This document shows positions 1 through 8,241 of a DNA stretch of 64,000 nt, one piece after another. This DNA is from Leisingera sp. M658. Lineage in GTDB: Bacteria; Pseudomonadota; Alphaproteobacteria; Rhodobacterales; Rhodobacteraceae. The first letter of the stretch is position 1. Every line of letters begins with the position of its first letter. The stretch is from NCBI RefSeq assembly GCF_025144145.1, contig NZ_CP083546.1, positions 4,002,001-4,066,000 of the forward strand. The letters run 5' to 3'. The notes beneath the pieces are model-generated. The model had not been told where the DNA came from, made no database searches, and worked only from the letters and a program-made list of their open reading frames with translations. A program made the translations under genes and the position numbers.

Positions 1-22
1 GACACACAACAGGAGAGAGACG

Positions 23-613
23 ATGTACACCGTCACCGGCATTCCGCTCACCCGCACGTTCCGGGTGCTTTGGGCGCTTGAAGAGCTTGAGCAGCCCTAT
101 GAGCTTAAACAGCACGGCCCCCGCAGCCCGGAAGTTCAGGCGCTGAATGTCTCGGGCAAGGTGCCAGTGCTGCAGGCCGAAGGCGAGGCCATCAGCGATT
201 CAACTGCCATTCTCACTTACCTCGCTGACAAGCACGGCGCCCTGACCGCACCCTCTGGCACGATAGCCCGTGCCAAGCAGGATGCGATGACGCATCTCCT
301 GCTGGACGAAGTGGATGCTGTGCTGTGGGCAGCGGCCCGCCACAGCTTCATCTTGCCCGAAGAGCAGCGGGTGCCGGAAGTGAAGGGCAGCCTGAAGTGG
401 GAATTCTCCCATAATCTGGCGCGGCTTGAAGGCAGGATGGGCGCGGAGTTCCTGATGGGTACGGAATTCACCATCGCTGACATCATCTGCACCCATTGCC
501 TGAATTGGGCCCATAGCGCCAAATTCCCGATCGAAGGCGAAAAGCTGCTGGATTATGGAAAACGGATGCGGAAACGCGACGCCTATCAGCGGGTTGCCGC
601 ACTCGCCAAGTAG
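23..613 (+). CDS. Glutathione S-transferase family protein
   Basis: Cytosolic GST-fold protein of 196 residues, the usual family size. Residues 1-75 read as the thioredoxin-like glutathione-binding domain: TGIPLTRTFRVLWALEELE near the start, the cis-Pro loop GKVPVLQ, then ISDSTAILTYL, which contacts the glutathione glutamyl group. The C-terminal helical domain carries the FTIADI capping box near residue 150. The ATG follows a purine-rich AGGAGAGAG ribosome site. It converges on the flavoprotein gene downstream and overlaps it by 28 bases. The substrate cannot be read from the sequence; the assignment is to family only. Confidence 0.9.
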   Translation: MYTVTGIPLTRTFRVLWALEELEQPYELKQHGPRSPEVQALNVSGKVPVLQAEGEAISDSTAILTYLADKHGALTAPSGTIARAKQDAMTHLLLDEVDAVLWAAARHSFILPEEQRVPEVKGSLKWEFSHNLARLEGRMGAEFLMGTEFTIADIICTHCLNWAHSAKFPIEGEKLLDYGKRMRKRDAYQRVAALAK

Positions 614-1785
614 TCTGCGGCTGCCCGGCCCGCCCAGCGCCCGGTGGCCAGGCACGCTGTCAGCAGATAACCGCCCGTCGGCGCCTCCCAATCCAGCATT
701 TCCCCGGCGCAGAACGTGCCGGGGATTTGTTTCAGCATCAGGCCGTCATCCATCGCGTCCCGCCGCACGCCGCCAGCGGTGGAAATCGCCTCATCCATCG
801 GCCGCAGGCCTGCATGTTTGACTGGCAGCGCCTTGATTAACCCGGCCAGGGCCTGGGTACCCTGTGGCAAAGGCCGTCCGAATTCCTGCAATACTGCTGC
901 CCGTGCATCGCCCAGCTTCAGCACCTTTCGCAGATGGTTTGAAACGCTCGCCTTGCCGCGCGGGCGGGACAGGCGGCGTGCTATTTCCGCCGTATCCAGG
1001 TCCGGAAGAAGATCCATCTGCAATGTCTCTCCCTCCCGTACCGCGGCACAGACGGAATAGACGCCACCGCCTTCCAGCCCGCGCTTCGATATCACGGCTT
1101 CCCCGCGTGAAGACGAAGGGCCGGCGTGCAATGCAATACCCTTAAGCGGTTGCCCGAACTGCGGCGCCATGTGATCGGACCAATCCACCAGAAGCCCTGC
1201 ATTGGCAGGTTTGAATGGTGCAATCTCCACAGCTTTTCCATCCAGCAGAGGGACCCAGCCCCCGTCCGACCCAAGCCGCGCCCAGCTGGCGCCGCCCAGA
1301 GCCAAAACCACCGCCCTGGCTTCAATCCGCTTCGGCCCATCCGGCGTTTCAAATACAAGCCCGGTGCCCTCCCAGCCACCCCAGCGCCAGCGCGTGCGGA
1401 TCTGTGCGCCGAAACCATCAAAGCGTGCCAGCCAGGCGCGCAGCAGCGGAGAGGCTTTCATGACCGTCGGGAACACCCGGCCAGTCGAGCCGGTGAACAG
1501 CTCGCTCCCCAGTCCTTGTGCCCAATCCTGAACCGCCTGTGCATCAAAGACGCGGATCATTGGCGCCAGCCAGTCTGCGGCCTCTCCATAGCGGGTGATC
1601 AACTGGTCAAACGGTTCGTCCTTGGTCAGATTCAATCCGGACTTGCCCGCCATCAGGAGCTTGCGCGCCACCGACGGCTTGGCCTCTGCCACCAGAACGC
1701 GATACCCGGCGCGGCCCAGTTCCTCGGCGGCCATCAGCCCTGCAGGCCCGGCGCCGATCACCACTGCATCCCAAGTTTCCATCAT
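586..1785 (-). CDS. FAD-dependent oxidoreductase, HI0933/BaiN-like flavoprotein
   Basis: Flavoprotein of 399 residues with the N-terminal dinucleotide-binding fold VVIGAGPAGLMAAEELG, followed by the family motif RKLLMAGKSGLNLT. A second signature, TAGGVRRD, lies near the C-terminus, and the last strand ends in FCAGEMLDWEAPTGGYLL, typical of this HI0933-type family. Members are of uncertain physiological role (BaiN-like or aminoacetone-oxidase-like annotations exist). The start is the first codon of an ATGATG pair at 1785, with AAGGGG about 8 bases upstream; the frame is open further upstream but that extension is low-complexity and unlike the family. It converges on the GST gene. Confidence 0.88.
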   Translation of the reverse strand: MMETWDAVVIGAGPAGLMAAEELGRAGYRVLVAEAKPSVARKLLMAGKSGLNLTKDEPFDQLITRYGEAADWLAPMIRVFDAQAVQDWAQGLGSELFTGSTGRVFPTVMKASPLLRAWLARFDGFGAQIRTRWRWGGWEGTGLVFETPDGPKRIEARAVVLALGGASWARLGSDGGWVPLLDGKAVEIAPFKPANAGLLVDWSDHMAPQFGQPLKGIALHAGPSSSRGEAVISKRGLEGGGVYSVCAAVREGETLQMDLLPDLDTAEIARRLSRPRGKASVSNHLRKVLKLGDARAAVLQEFGRPLPQGTQALAGLIKALPVKHAGLRPMDEAISTAGGVRRDAMDDGLMLKQIPGTFCAGEMLDWEAPTGGYLLTACLATGRWAGRAAADYLASAATR

Positions 1786-1920
1786 GCCATCCCCTTGCCA
1801 ACGCCCGTTTCCAGCGCCCGGCGCCAGCGCTTTTTTTCGCTGCATCGAGCCAAGGCCCGTGTGTTTCCGTTCCAATCTGCCCGCTTTGCGGCCGGCCATT
1901 TCCGAGCGCTCAACATTGCA

Positions 1921-2622
1921 TCAGCCCTGGGTGAACAGCTGATAACCCGGGTGGGCAACGGCGCGCAGACTGGTAATCGGGGCGTCGCCGATCCAGGTTG
2001 TGCGTTCCATGACAAACAGCGCGTCCCCGATCGCACTCTGGAGAATTTCACTGTCGTCCTTGGTTCCGGGGCGGGCATAAAGGCGCAAATCGCACCTGCT
2101 GTAGGGGCGGTTGCGGACAAGCCATTCGTTTGCGCTTTCGCGTGTCAGGTCCACCGTATTTATTTCCGGCACAGTCTCCAGGCAGATCCAGCGGTCCTCA
2201 AAGATATAGGGGCGGCTGTCGGCCAGATGCAAAGCTTCAACCCGCAGCATCGGCCGGGCTTCATGCAGGCCGAAATTTGCCATTATGGCCGGGCTGGAAG
2301 GCTGCACCGACTGCCGCACCAGCTGATAGCGGTACACGCAGCCTTTCTGTTCGACCTCAAGCCTGGTGATCGGGATGTTCAGGGTTGCCCGTGTCACAGG
2401 ATCGCGCTGCACCATTGTGCCGCCCTTGCGGCGCCGTTCCACCAGCCCGCTTTGAGCCAGATCCCGCATGGCCCGGTGAACGGTGGACCGGGCGCAGCCG
2501 AACCGTACGGCGAATTCCTCATCCCGCGGCAGCTTATCCCCTGGCCCATAGGTGGAGTTCAGGATCATCTCCCGGATGCTGTCCCGGATGGTTACCCAGG
2601 AATGCCGTGGCTTGTCCGTCAA
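1921..2622 (-). CDS. GntR-family transcriptional regulator with UTRA domain
   Basis: HutC/FarR-type regulator of 233 residues. Residues about 5-75 are the GntR winged helix (IRDSIREMILNSTYGPGDKL, then CARSTVHRAMRDLAQSGLVERR). Residues about 95-230 are the UTRA effector-binding domain. The start is taken as TTG at 2622 because GGGGG lies 7 bases upstream; an out-of-frame ATG is nearby. It is divergent from a TRAP transporter operon across 204 bases that hold a perfect palindrome between promoter hexamers, so it most likely represses that operon when the transported acid is absent. The effector is unknown. The family call is firm; the target is inference from context. Confidence 0.9.
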   Translation of the reverse strand: MTDKPRHSWVTIRDSIREMILNSTYGPGDKLPRDEEFAVRFGCARSTVHRAMRDLAQSGLVERRRKGGTMVQRDPVTRATLNIPITRLEVEQKGCVYRYQLVRQSVQPSSPAIMANFGLHEARPMLRVEALHLADSRPYIFEDRWICLETVPEINTVDLTRESANEWLVRNRPYSRCDLRLYARPGTKDDSEILQSAIGDALFVMERTTWIGDAPITSLRAVAHPGYQLFTQG

Positions 2623-2713
2623 TATTCATCCCCCAGTTCAAACGGGAAAATGTTTGCCGCCGCTCCATATTGCATTCTGCGCAGAAAGGCGAACTTGAAC
2701 CGCGCAACTGTGA

Positions 2714-2741
2714 TTGACAAGAATATGTAGCTACATATTAA
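2714..2741 (+). promoter_or_regulatory. Promoter with 18-bp palindromic operator for the TRAP operon
   Basis: TTGACA at 2714-2719 and TATTAA at 2736-2741 are 16 bases apart. The spacer and first half of the -10 are occupied by the perfect palindrome AATATGTAGCTACATATT (2722-2739). GT...AC half-sites are typical of GntR-family operators, and the adjacent regulator is of that family, so binding would block RNA polymerase directly. Seen in sequence; the binding protein is inferred. Confidence 0.75.
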
Positions 2742-2826
2742 TGTAAAGCGCCTACAAAACACAATAAAGTCTGCGCTGCCGGCATCCGCCCATCGCAGAT
2801 GCACCGACAGACGGAGGAATGGACAC

Positions 2827-3912
2827 ATGGAAAGACGCGCGTTTTTGAGAACCGGCGCTTTGGGTGCGGCGGCAACGGCGCTGGCCAGCCCCGCCATTGC
2901 CCAGGGCAAAATGCAATGGAAGATGGTAACCGCCTGGCCGAAGAACCTGCCTGGACCCGGTGTGGCGGCACAGATGCTGGCTGACCGGATCACCACCCTT
3001 TCAGGCGGCCGGATCGAGGTTAAGCTGTTTGCCGCGGGTGAGCTGGTGCCGGGCCGCGGCGTGTTTGACGCGGTTTCTGAAGGCACCGCCGAGCTGTATC
3101 ACGCCGTGCCGGCCTATTGGGGATCGAAATCCAAGGGTATCCTGCTGTTCGGTTCGCAGCCGTTTGGCCTGCGCGCAGATGAGCAGTTCGGCTGGATGTA
3201 CCACGGCGGCGGCCAGGCGCTGTATGACGAGATGTACGGCCGCTTTGGCATCAAGCCGTTCCTGTGCGGCAACTCCGGCCCGCAGTGGGGCGGCTGGTTC
3301 AAGACCGAGATCAACTCTGCCGAGGACCTGAAGGGTCTCAAGTTCCGCACCACCGGACTGGCCTCGGAAATGGCATCGAAACTTGGCATGGCGGCTGAGG
3401 CCACCAGCGGTCCGGCGATGTTCCAGGGCCTGCAGACCGGCGCGCTGGATGCCGGTGAATTCATTGGCCCCTGGACCGACAGCGCGCTCGGCTACTACCA
3501 AGTGGCCAAGAACTACTATTGGCCGGGTGTGGGCGAGCCTTCCTCTGCCGAGGAATGCGGAGTCAATGCCGCGGCTTTCGGGAACCTGCCGGAAGACCTG
3601 CAGCAGGTTGTTTCGCTGGCCTGCGAAAGCCTCTACAATCCGGTTTGGACGGAATACACCACCAAACACGCCCTGGCGCTGAAGAAGATGGTCGAAGAAG
3701 ATGGCGTGCAGGTGAAGATGTTCCCCGAGGATGTGATCGCCGCAATGGGCGCCGCTGCCAAGGAGGTGATCACCGACTTGCAGGAGGACGACGATGAGCT
3801 GGTGCGCCGCATTACCGAAAGCTTCCTTGGCTACCGCGACAGCATCGGCAGCTATATGACCTATGCCGATAACGGCCAGATGAACGCCCGTGCCTCGGTA
3901 ATGGGTTACTGA
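2827..3912 (+). CDS. TRAP transporter solute-binding protein, TakP-like
   Basis: Periplasmic binding protein of a tripartite ATP-independent carrier, 361 residues. The N-terminus MERRAFLRTGALGAAATALA is a twin-arginine-like signal ending in ASPAIAQ, so export may be by Tat. The mature part follows the DctP fold; the order of conserved blocks (AGELVPG, YHGGG, GGWF, then EFIGPWTDSALGYYQVAK) resembles the alpha-keto-acid binder TakP of Rhodobacter, which suggests a small organic acid ligand. GGAGG stands about 9 bases before the ATG. It is first in the operon, under the palindromic promoter, and is followed by a hairpin that would make its mRNA more abundant than that of the permeases. Confidence 0.9.
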   Translation: MERRAFLRTGALGAAATALASPAIAQGKMQWKMVTAWPKNLPGPGVAAQMLADRITTLSGGRIEVKLFAAGELVPGRGVFDAVSEGTAELYHAVPAYWGSKSKGILLFGSQPFGLRADEQFGWMYHGGGQALYDEMYGRFGIKPFLCGNSGPQWGGWFKTEINSAEDLKGLKFRTTGLASEMASKLGMAAEATSGPAMFQGLQTGALDAGEFIGPWTDSALGYYQVAKNYYWPGVGEPSSAEECGVNAAAFGNLPEDLQQVVSLACESLYNPVWTEYTTKHALALKKMVEEDGVQVKMFPEDVIAAMGAAAKEVITDLQEDDDELVRRITESFLGYRDSIGSYMTYADNGQMNARASVMGY

Positions 3913-3927
3913 CGGGCAGCAACGGCA

Positions 3928-3960
3928 GCCGGCGCCCGGAACGGCGGGCGCCGGCTTTTT
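3928..3960 (+). terminator. Intercistronic hairpin with U-run after the binding protein gene
   Basis: GCCGGCGCCCG (3928-3938) pairs perfectly with CGGGCGCCGGC (3945-3955) across a 6-base loop and is followed by five T. It lies between the binding protein and the permease genes of one operon, so it probably acts as a partial terminator or 3' stabiliser. Confidence 0.8.
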
Positions 3961-3977
3961 GATGGGGAGAGAGCGGA

Positions 3978-4475
3978 ATGCGGCGGGTTGCAAATGCGCT
4001 GGACGGGATCAACCGGGGGCTGGCGAATGTGGTGCGCTGGCTGGCGTTGATCATGGTGCTGACACAGTTTGCGATCGTGGTCGGCCGCTATGTGTTCGGA
4101 GTGAACTCCATCGCCGCACAGGAAAGCGTCCTCTATATGCACGCAACCCTGTTCATGCTCGCCGCGGGCTACACGCTGCTTGTCGACAAGCATGTGCGGG
4201 TTGATGTGTTTTACGCCGGCCTCAGCCCCCGGTCGCAGCACCGCATCGACATCTTCGGCCACCTGTTCCTGCTGCTGCCATCAATGGCCGCGCTTTTATA
4301 CTGGTCCTGGCCGTCGGTACGCAATTCCTGGGCAATTTTCGAAGGCCCGATTGCGGTTGGCGGCATCGAAGCCGTGTTCCTGCTGAAGTCACTGATTCCA
4401 GCCTTTTGCGTGCTGGTTATGCTGCAATCTGCTGCCCTGCTGATCCGCCTGTTTTCCGAAAGTGACGCCCAATGA
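3978..4475 (+). CDS. TRAP transporter small permease (DctQ-type)
   Basis: Four-helix inner-membrane subunit of 165 residues. Hydrophobic segments lie near residues 20-40, 52-72, 90-110 and 130-155, as in the DctQ family. It pairs with the large permease to form the membrane part of the carrier. The ATG follows GGGGAGAG. Its stop overlaps the start of the large permease in ATGA, indicating translational coupling. Confidence 0.9.
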   Translation: MRRVANALDGINRGLANVVRWLALIMVLTQFAIVVGRYVFGVNSIAAQESVLYMHATLFMLAAGYTLLVDKHVRVDVFYAGLSPRSQHRIDIFGHLFLLLPSMAALLYWSWPSVRNSWAIFEGPIAVGGIEAVFLLKSLIPAFCVLVMLQSAALLIRLFSESDAQ

Positions 4476-6022
4476 CCGCATACCTTGACCTGATCATGTT
4501 CGCAGCCCTGATGGCGGCGATCCTCATTGGGTTTCCGGTGGCCTTTTCCATCGCCGGCGTTGCGATCATCTTTGCCTGTCTCGGGTGGATACTGGGGGTG
4601 ATGGACATCTCGCTGCTGGGCGCGCTTGGCCAACGGGTTTTCGGCCTGCTGAGCAACCAGGTGCTGATCGCCATTCCGCTGTTCGTTCTGATGGGGGCGA
4701 TCCTGGAGAAAAGCCGAATTGCCGAAGATCTGCTGGACACCATGGGACGGCTGTTCGGCCAGTTGAAAGGCGGGCTGGGCATCTCGGTTGTGCTGGTGGG
4801 AGCGCTGCTGGCGGCCTCGACAGGCATTGTCGGCGCCACGGTTGTGGCCATGGGCATGATCGCCCTGCCAGCGATGCTTCGCGCCGGGTACGATGCCCGG
4901 GTGGCGTCAGGTATTGTCTGCACAGCGGGCACGCTGGGCCAGATCATTCCGCCATCGACGCTGCTAATCATTCTCGCCGACGTGATGTCAAACGCCTATC
5001 AGCAGGCCCAGTACGAGCAGGGAAAATTCTCTGTCGAGGCGCTGTCCGTGGGCCAGTTTTTTGCGGCCGCGCTGGTGCCCGGGCTGGTGCTGGTGGTGCT
5101 GTATCTTCTTTATATCCTGGTCAGAGGCATGCTGCGGCCTCAGGACATGCCCTCCGCCCCAGCGGAGCTGGCCCGCCCTGGCGGACGCCAGATCATGCGT
5201 GCCGTAGTGCCGCCGATCCTGCTGATTTTCGCCGTGCTCGGTGCCATCCTGGGCGGTGTCGCCACCCCGACCGAGGCCGCATCGGTGGGCGGCATCGGTG
5301 CCTTGCTGATGGCGGGAGCGCGTGCAGGGGGACCCTCCCGGCTGATCCTGTCCGGTGCCGCTGCGCTGATCCTGCTGGGGATACTGTCAGGGATTCATCC
5401 GGTCCGTCTGCAACGCAGCGACCTCAGCGGGGCCGACCTCGCAGCGGGGCTGTTCTACGCGCTTCTGGCCGCGGTCGCAGCCATTGCCGTTTTGGCCGCC
5501 CTGCGCAGCGGTTTGAAGAAACGCATCCTGCACGATGCGGTAACTTCGACCACAACCATGACCGCAATGATCTTTGCCACCATCCTGGCCGCAGGCATGT
5601 TCTCGCTGGTGTTCATCGGCCTGGGCGGCGAGGAGCGGGTGGCGCATATCCTTGGCAACATGCCCGGCGGTCCGTCCGGTGCGCTGCTGTTCTGCATGCT
5701 GTTCATCTTCGTGCTCGGCTTCTTCCTCGATTTCGTCGAGATCTCTGTCATCGTGCTGCCGCTGGTGACGCCCGCCCTGATCATCATGGGGCACGATCCG
5801 GTCTGGCTGGGCATTTTGATCGCGATCAACCTGCAGACCAGCTTTTTGACGCCGCCATTCGGCTTTTCGCTGTTCTACCTGCGCGGCGCCGCGCCAAAGG
5901 AGGTCACCACCCGCCAAATCTACCAAGGCGTCGTGCCGTTCATTGGCCTGCAGGCGCTTGGGGTGCTGCTGGTCTGGCTGATACCCGGCCTCGCAACCTG
6001 GCTGCCATCTGCAATTTTCTGA
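4472..6022 (+). CDS. TRAP transporter large permease (DctM-type)
   Basis: Inner-membrane subunit of 516 residues with about twelve or more hydrophobic segments. It catalyses sodium-coupled uptake of the ligand delivered by the binding protein. Family marks include the FPVAFSIAGVAI opening, QIIPPSTLLIILADVM in the first half, and the repeat-related NLQTSFLTPPFGFSLFYL in the second half. A long loop at about residues 215-240 and extra helices (about 275-340) make it longer than the usual 430 residues, as in the mannitol/chloroaromatic subgroup. It completes the three-gene operon that starts at 2827. Confidence 0.92.
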   Translation: MTAYLDLIMFAALMAAILIGFPVAFSIAGVAIIFACLGWILGVMDISLLGALGQRVFGLLSNQVLIAIPLFVLMGAILEKSRIAEDLLDTMGRLFGQLKGGLGISVVLVGALLAASTGIVGATVVAMGMIALPAMLRAGYDARVASGIVCTAGTLGQIIPPSTLLIILADVMSNAYQQAQYEQGKFSVEALSVGQFFAAALVPGLVLVVLYLLYILVRGMLRPQDMPSAPAELARPGGRQIMRAVVPPILLIFAVLGAILGGVATPTEAASVGGIGALLMAGARAGGPSRLILSGAAALILLGILSGIHPVRLQRSDLSGADLAAGLFYALLAAVAAIAVLAALRSGLKKRILHDAVTSTTTMTAMIFATILAAGMFSLVFIGLGGEERVAHILGNMPGGPSGALLFCMLFIFVLGFFLDFVEISVIVLPLVTPALIIMGHDPVWLGILIAINLQTSFLTPPFGFSLFYLRGAAPKEVTTRQIYQGVVPFIGLQALGVLLVWLIPGLATWLPSAIF

Positions 6023-6065
6023 CGCTGGGCGCCTTGGTGGCGGGCGCCTGGAACACAGCGCAAGG

Positions 6066-6752
6066 CTAGGTCGTTTCCAGCCCCAGAAACGCCGGGCTCT
6101 CCCGCAACTGCGCACCGGCAATATGCTGAAATTCCAAAGTGGTGTATGGGCGCCGCCACAACCATTCGCGGTTTGCCACGGCCCGCAAATCCGGGTCCGG
6201 CGGTGTTTCGTCTGTGAAGGCAAGAAAATGCAGGTCGAACCCGAATTCCGCAACATTTTGCACCGACAACAGCTTCATATCCGCATGCGCCGAAACTTCG
6301 GCGGCGATATCCCCGGTCCGCAAAGTGATCTGCCCGATATGCGCCCCGCCGCCCAGCGGCAGTGCTGCATTTCCTGCTCCGTCGGGGCGGTTGCCGAGAA
6401 AATCATGCTGCAGCAGCTCAACCGCAAAACCTTCGGGATCATGCAGATGCGCCATATACCCGATATCACGGAACTGATGCGGGGCAGAGACCTCCACTCC
6501 TTTCTGCCGCAGGTATTCGCAGGCGATGTCCAGATCGGGCAGACAAATCCCGATCTTCCAGTACCGCTCGTCCCGCCTGTGCGGAACCTGGGCACCGCCG
6601 GGCAGAAGGATCAGGTCTGCATCCTGTCCTGCGTACCCCGCGCGCCAGACCTCGCCTTCGGCCTGGACGTCCATGCCGAACACATCCGCATAGAACCCGG
6701 CGAGGCGTTCAGGACTCCTTACCTGCAGCCGCAGGCCGGACAGCCGTTTCAC
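6066..6752 (-). CDS. VOC (glyoxalase/dioxygenase) superfamily protein, two modules
   Basis: Protein of 228 residues with two vicinal-oxygen-chelate modules in tandem. The first (about residues 4-115) contains SPERLAGFYADVFGM and ends HLHDPEGFAVELLQH. The second (about 125-228) begins HIGQITLRTGDIA. Such proteins bind a divalent metal and act as dioxygenases, isomerases or lyases on small carbonyl or aromatic substrates. The start is read as GTG at 6752, overlapping the upstream crotonase stop as GTGA, with AGGA 7 bases before. It is the last gene of the SDR-crotonase-VOC operon, so the three probably share one degradative pathway; the substrate is unknown. Confidence 0.82.
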   Translation of the reverse strand: MKRLSGLRLQVRSPERLAGFYADVFGMDVQAEGEVWRAGYAGQDADLILLPGGAQVPHRRDERYWKIGICLPDLDIACEYLRQKGVEVSAPHQFRDIGYMAHLHDPEGFAVELLQHDFLGNRPDGAGNAALPLGGGAHIGQITLRTGDIAAEVSAHADMKLLSVQNVAEFGFDLHFLAFTDETPPDPDLRAVANREWLWRRPYTTLEFQHIAGAQLRESPAFLGLETT

Positions 6753-7360
6753 CGGCACATCCTCAGGATCCCGGCTGCGATCTCTGGCTGAGCCTCGAGA
6801 GAATGCGCCAGCAGGTCCTGCGCAGTATCCATCAGCGCGTCCGGTTCCACGATCCGGTCGACCAGCCCATAGTTGCAAGCCTCCTGCGCGGTGATTTTCT
6901 GCCCGGCTGCCAGGATCATCTTGGTGCGCGCAGGTCCGATCAGCGCCGCCATCCGCCCAGCGTCCGAGGGCTGCGGCAAGTATCCAAGTTTCATCACCGG
7001 GTAAAAAAACCTGGCCGAAGGCACTGCAATCCGGATGTCGCAGGCCAGCACCATGCCATTGGCACCGCCAGCCAAGGTGCCATTCAGCGCCGCCACTTTC
7101 AGGCAGGGAATTGAAGCCACAGCATTGGACAACCGCTCCCACACCGGCGAGGTCGCCAGGCCTGTCCGCGCCTCGTCCAGGTCAGCACCCGCGCTGAACA
7201 CCTTGCCGGTTCCGGTCAGGATCAACCCGCGGGCCTCCTGCGCGCGTTCGGCGATTTCAGCCAGCTCTGTCAGCATCGCTTCGGTCAGCGAATTGGCTTT
7301 GTCAGGGCGATTGACGGTGAGGGTCCACAGCCCGTTCTGCGCGATCTCCAGATCGATCAT
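6749..7360 (-). CDS. Enoyl-CoA hydratase/isomerase (crotonase) family protein
   Basis: Crotonase-fold protein of 203 residues, shorter than the usual 255-270. The oxyanion-hole region is present (FSAGADL and AALNGTLAGGANGMVLACDI). The second catalytic region reads YPVMKLGYLPQPSDAGRM, where typical hydratases have a glutamate in PExxLGxxP, so hydratase activity is doubtful and an isomerase or other CoA reaction is possible. The ATG at 7360 overlaps the stop of the upstream SDR gene as ATGA; its own stop overlaps the VOC gene. The tight coupling supports a shared pathway. Confidence 0.85.
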   Translation of the reverse strand: MIDLEIAQNGLWTLTVNRPDKANSLTEAMLTELAEIAERAQEARGLILTGTGKVFSAGADLDEARTGLATSPVWERLSNAVASIPCLKVAALNGTLAGGANGMVLACDIRIAVPSARFFYPVMKLGYLPQPSDAGRMAALIGPARTKMILAAGQKITAQEACNYGLVDRIVEPDALMDTAQDLLAHSLEAQPEIAAGILRMCR

Positions 7361-8106
7361 ACCAGGCCAACCCGCTGACGGATGCTGTCCTCGCGCAGGG
7401 AAACTTCCTGGCCGATGCAATCGTCCGCCTCATCCGTGCACATCCACATCAGCGTCCGCGCGGGCCATTCGGCAGGGATATGGTCTTCCCATTCAAGCTC
7501 GCTCACCGGGTTAATGCCGCTGGTCTTGATTTCACGCTGCATCTGGGTTGCGACCGTGCCCGGCGACAGCCCCATGGCGCGGATACCATTGGCACGTTCT
7601 TCCAAATCCAGTGCGCTGGTGAGCATCGCGGCGCCCGCTTTAGACGAACAATACGCGCTCCACCCCTCCAGCGCATGATGCGCCGCGCCCGAACTGACGG
7701 TGATAATAGTGCCTCCGCCCGCGGGCTTCATCAGCGGCAGGGCGGCGCGTATCCCGTTGAACACTCCGGTCAGGTTGATATCAATCAGCTTGCTCCACTC
7801 GCCGGGCTGGGCATCCGCCAACCGGGCAATAGGCTCAATCACCCCGGCGTTGTTGATAAGAATGTCCAGGCTGCCGAAGTGCTGATGGGCCTTGGCCAGC
7901 GCGCCCTCCACCGATGCGTAGTCTGATACATCGCAAGTAAAGGTCAGCACATTTCCGCCGATCTCCTCCGCCAGCTCCCGCAGCGCCTCTCCGCTCCTTG
8001 CCAGCAAGGCCAAATTGGCCCCTGCGGCAGCAAAAACCCGGGCCGTATCCGCGCCGATCCCGCGGCTGGCCCCTGTAATTGCAACTGTTTTTCCATTGAA
8101 ATCCAT
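7357..8106 (-). CDS. Short-chain dehydrogenase/reductase
   Basis: Classical SDR oxidoreductase of 249 residues. The cofactor motif TGASRGIG lies at about residues 10-17, NNAG near 85, and the catalytic Ser plus YCSSK (Tyr-x-x-x-Lys) near 150-155. It uses NAD(P)(H) to oxidise or reduce an alcohol/ketone pair. The ATG at 8106 follows GGAGGGACGGCCG. It is first of three overlapping genes on this strand; the promoter must lie in the 135 bases shared with the divergent DUF2125 gene. Confidence 0.92.
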   Translation of the reverse strand: MDFNGKTVAITGASRGIGADTARVFAAAGANLALLARSGEALRELAEEIGGNVLTFTCDVSDYASVEGALAKAHQHFGSLDILINNAGVIEPIARLADAQPGEWSKLIDINLTGVFNGIRAALPLMKPAGGGTIITVSSGAAHHALEGWSAYCSSKAGAAMLTSALDLEERANGIRAMGLSPGTVATQMQREIKTSGINPVSELEWEDHIPAEWPARTLMWMCTDEADDCIGQEVSLREDSIRQRVGLV

Positions 8107-8241
8107 CGGCCGTCCCTCCAAGTGGCTGCTGACCCATGTGGTAAAGCGGTTAGGGGGAACGGTCCAGCCCAAGGCCCCCTTGACGGCACCGCCCGCCGGG
8201 CCGACGATGATTTCAATTATCTCACTGAGAAAGGTTCTCTT

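Noticed and set aside
1126-2730. Long plus-strand open frame of 534 codons opposite the flavoprotein and GntR genes
   Set aside because: It is the shadow of two well-supported minus-strand genes in GC-rich DNA; composition is rich in Arg, Pro and His without any motif.
3001-3993. Minus-strand open frame of 330 codons opposite the TRAP binding protein
   Set aside because: No family sequence and no ribosome site; the plus-strand gene is certain.
6023-6065. Inverted repeat GGCGCC...GGCGCC between the DctM and VOC genes
   Set aside because: GGCGCC is itself palindromic and no T-run follows; a terminator is not convincing.
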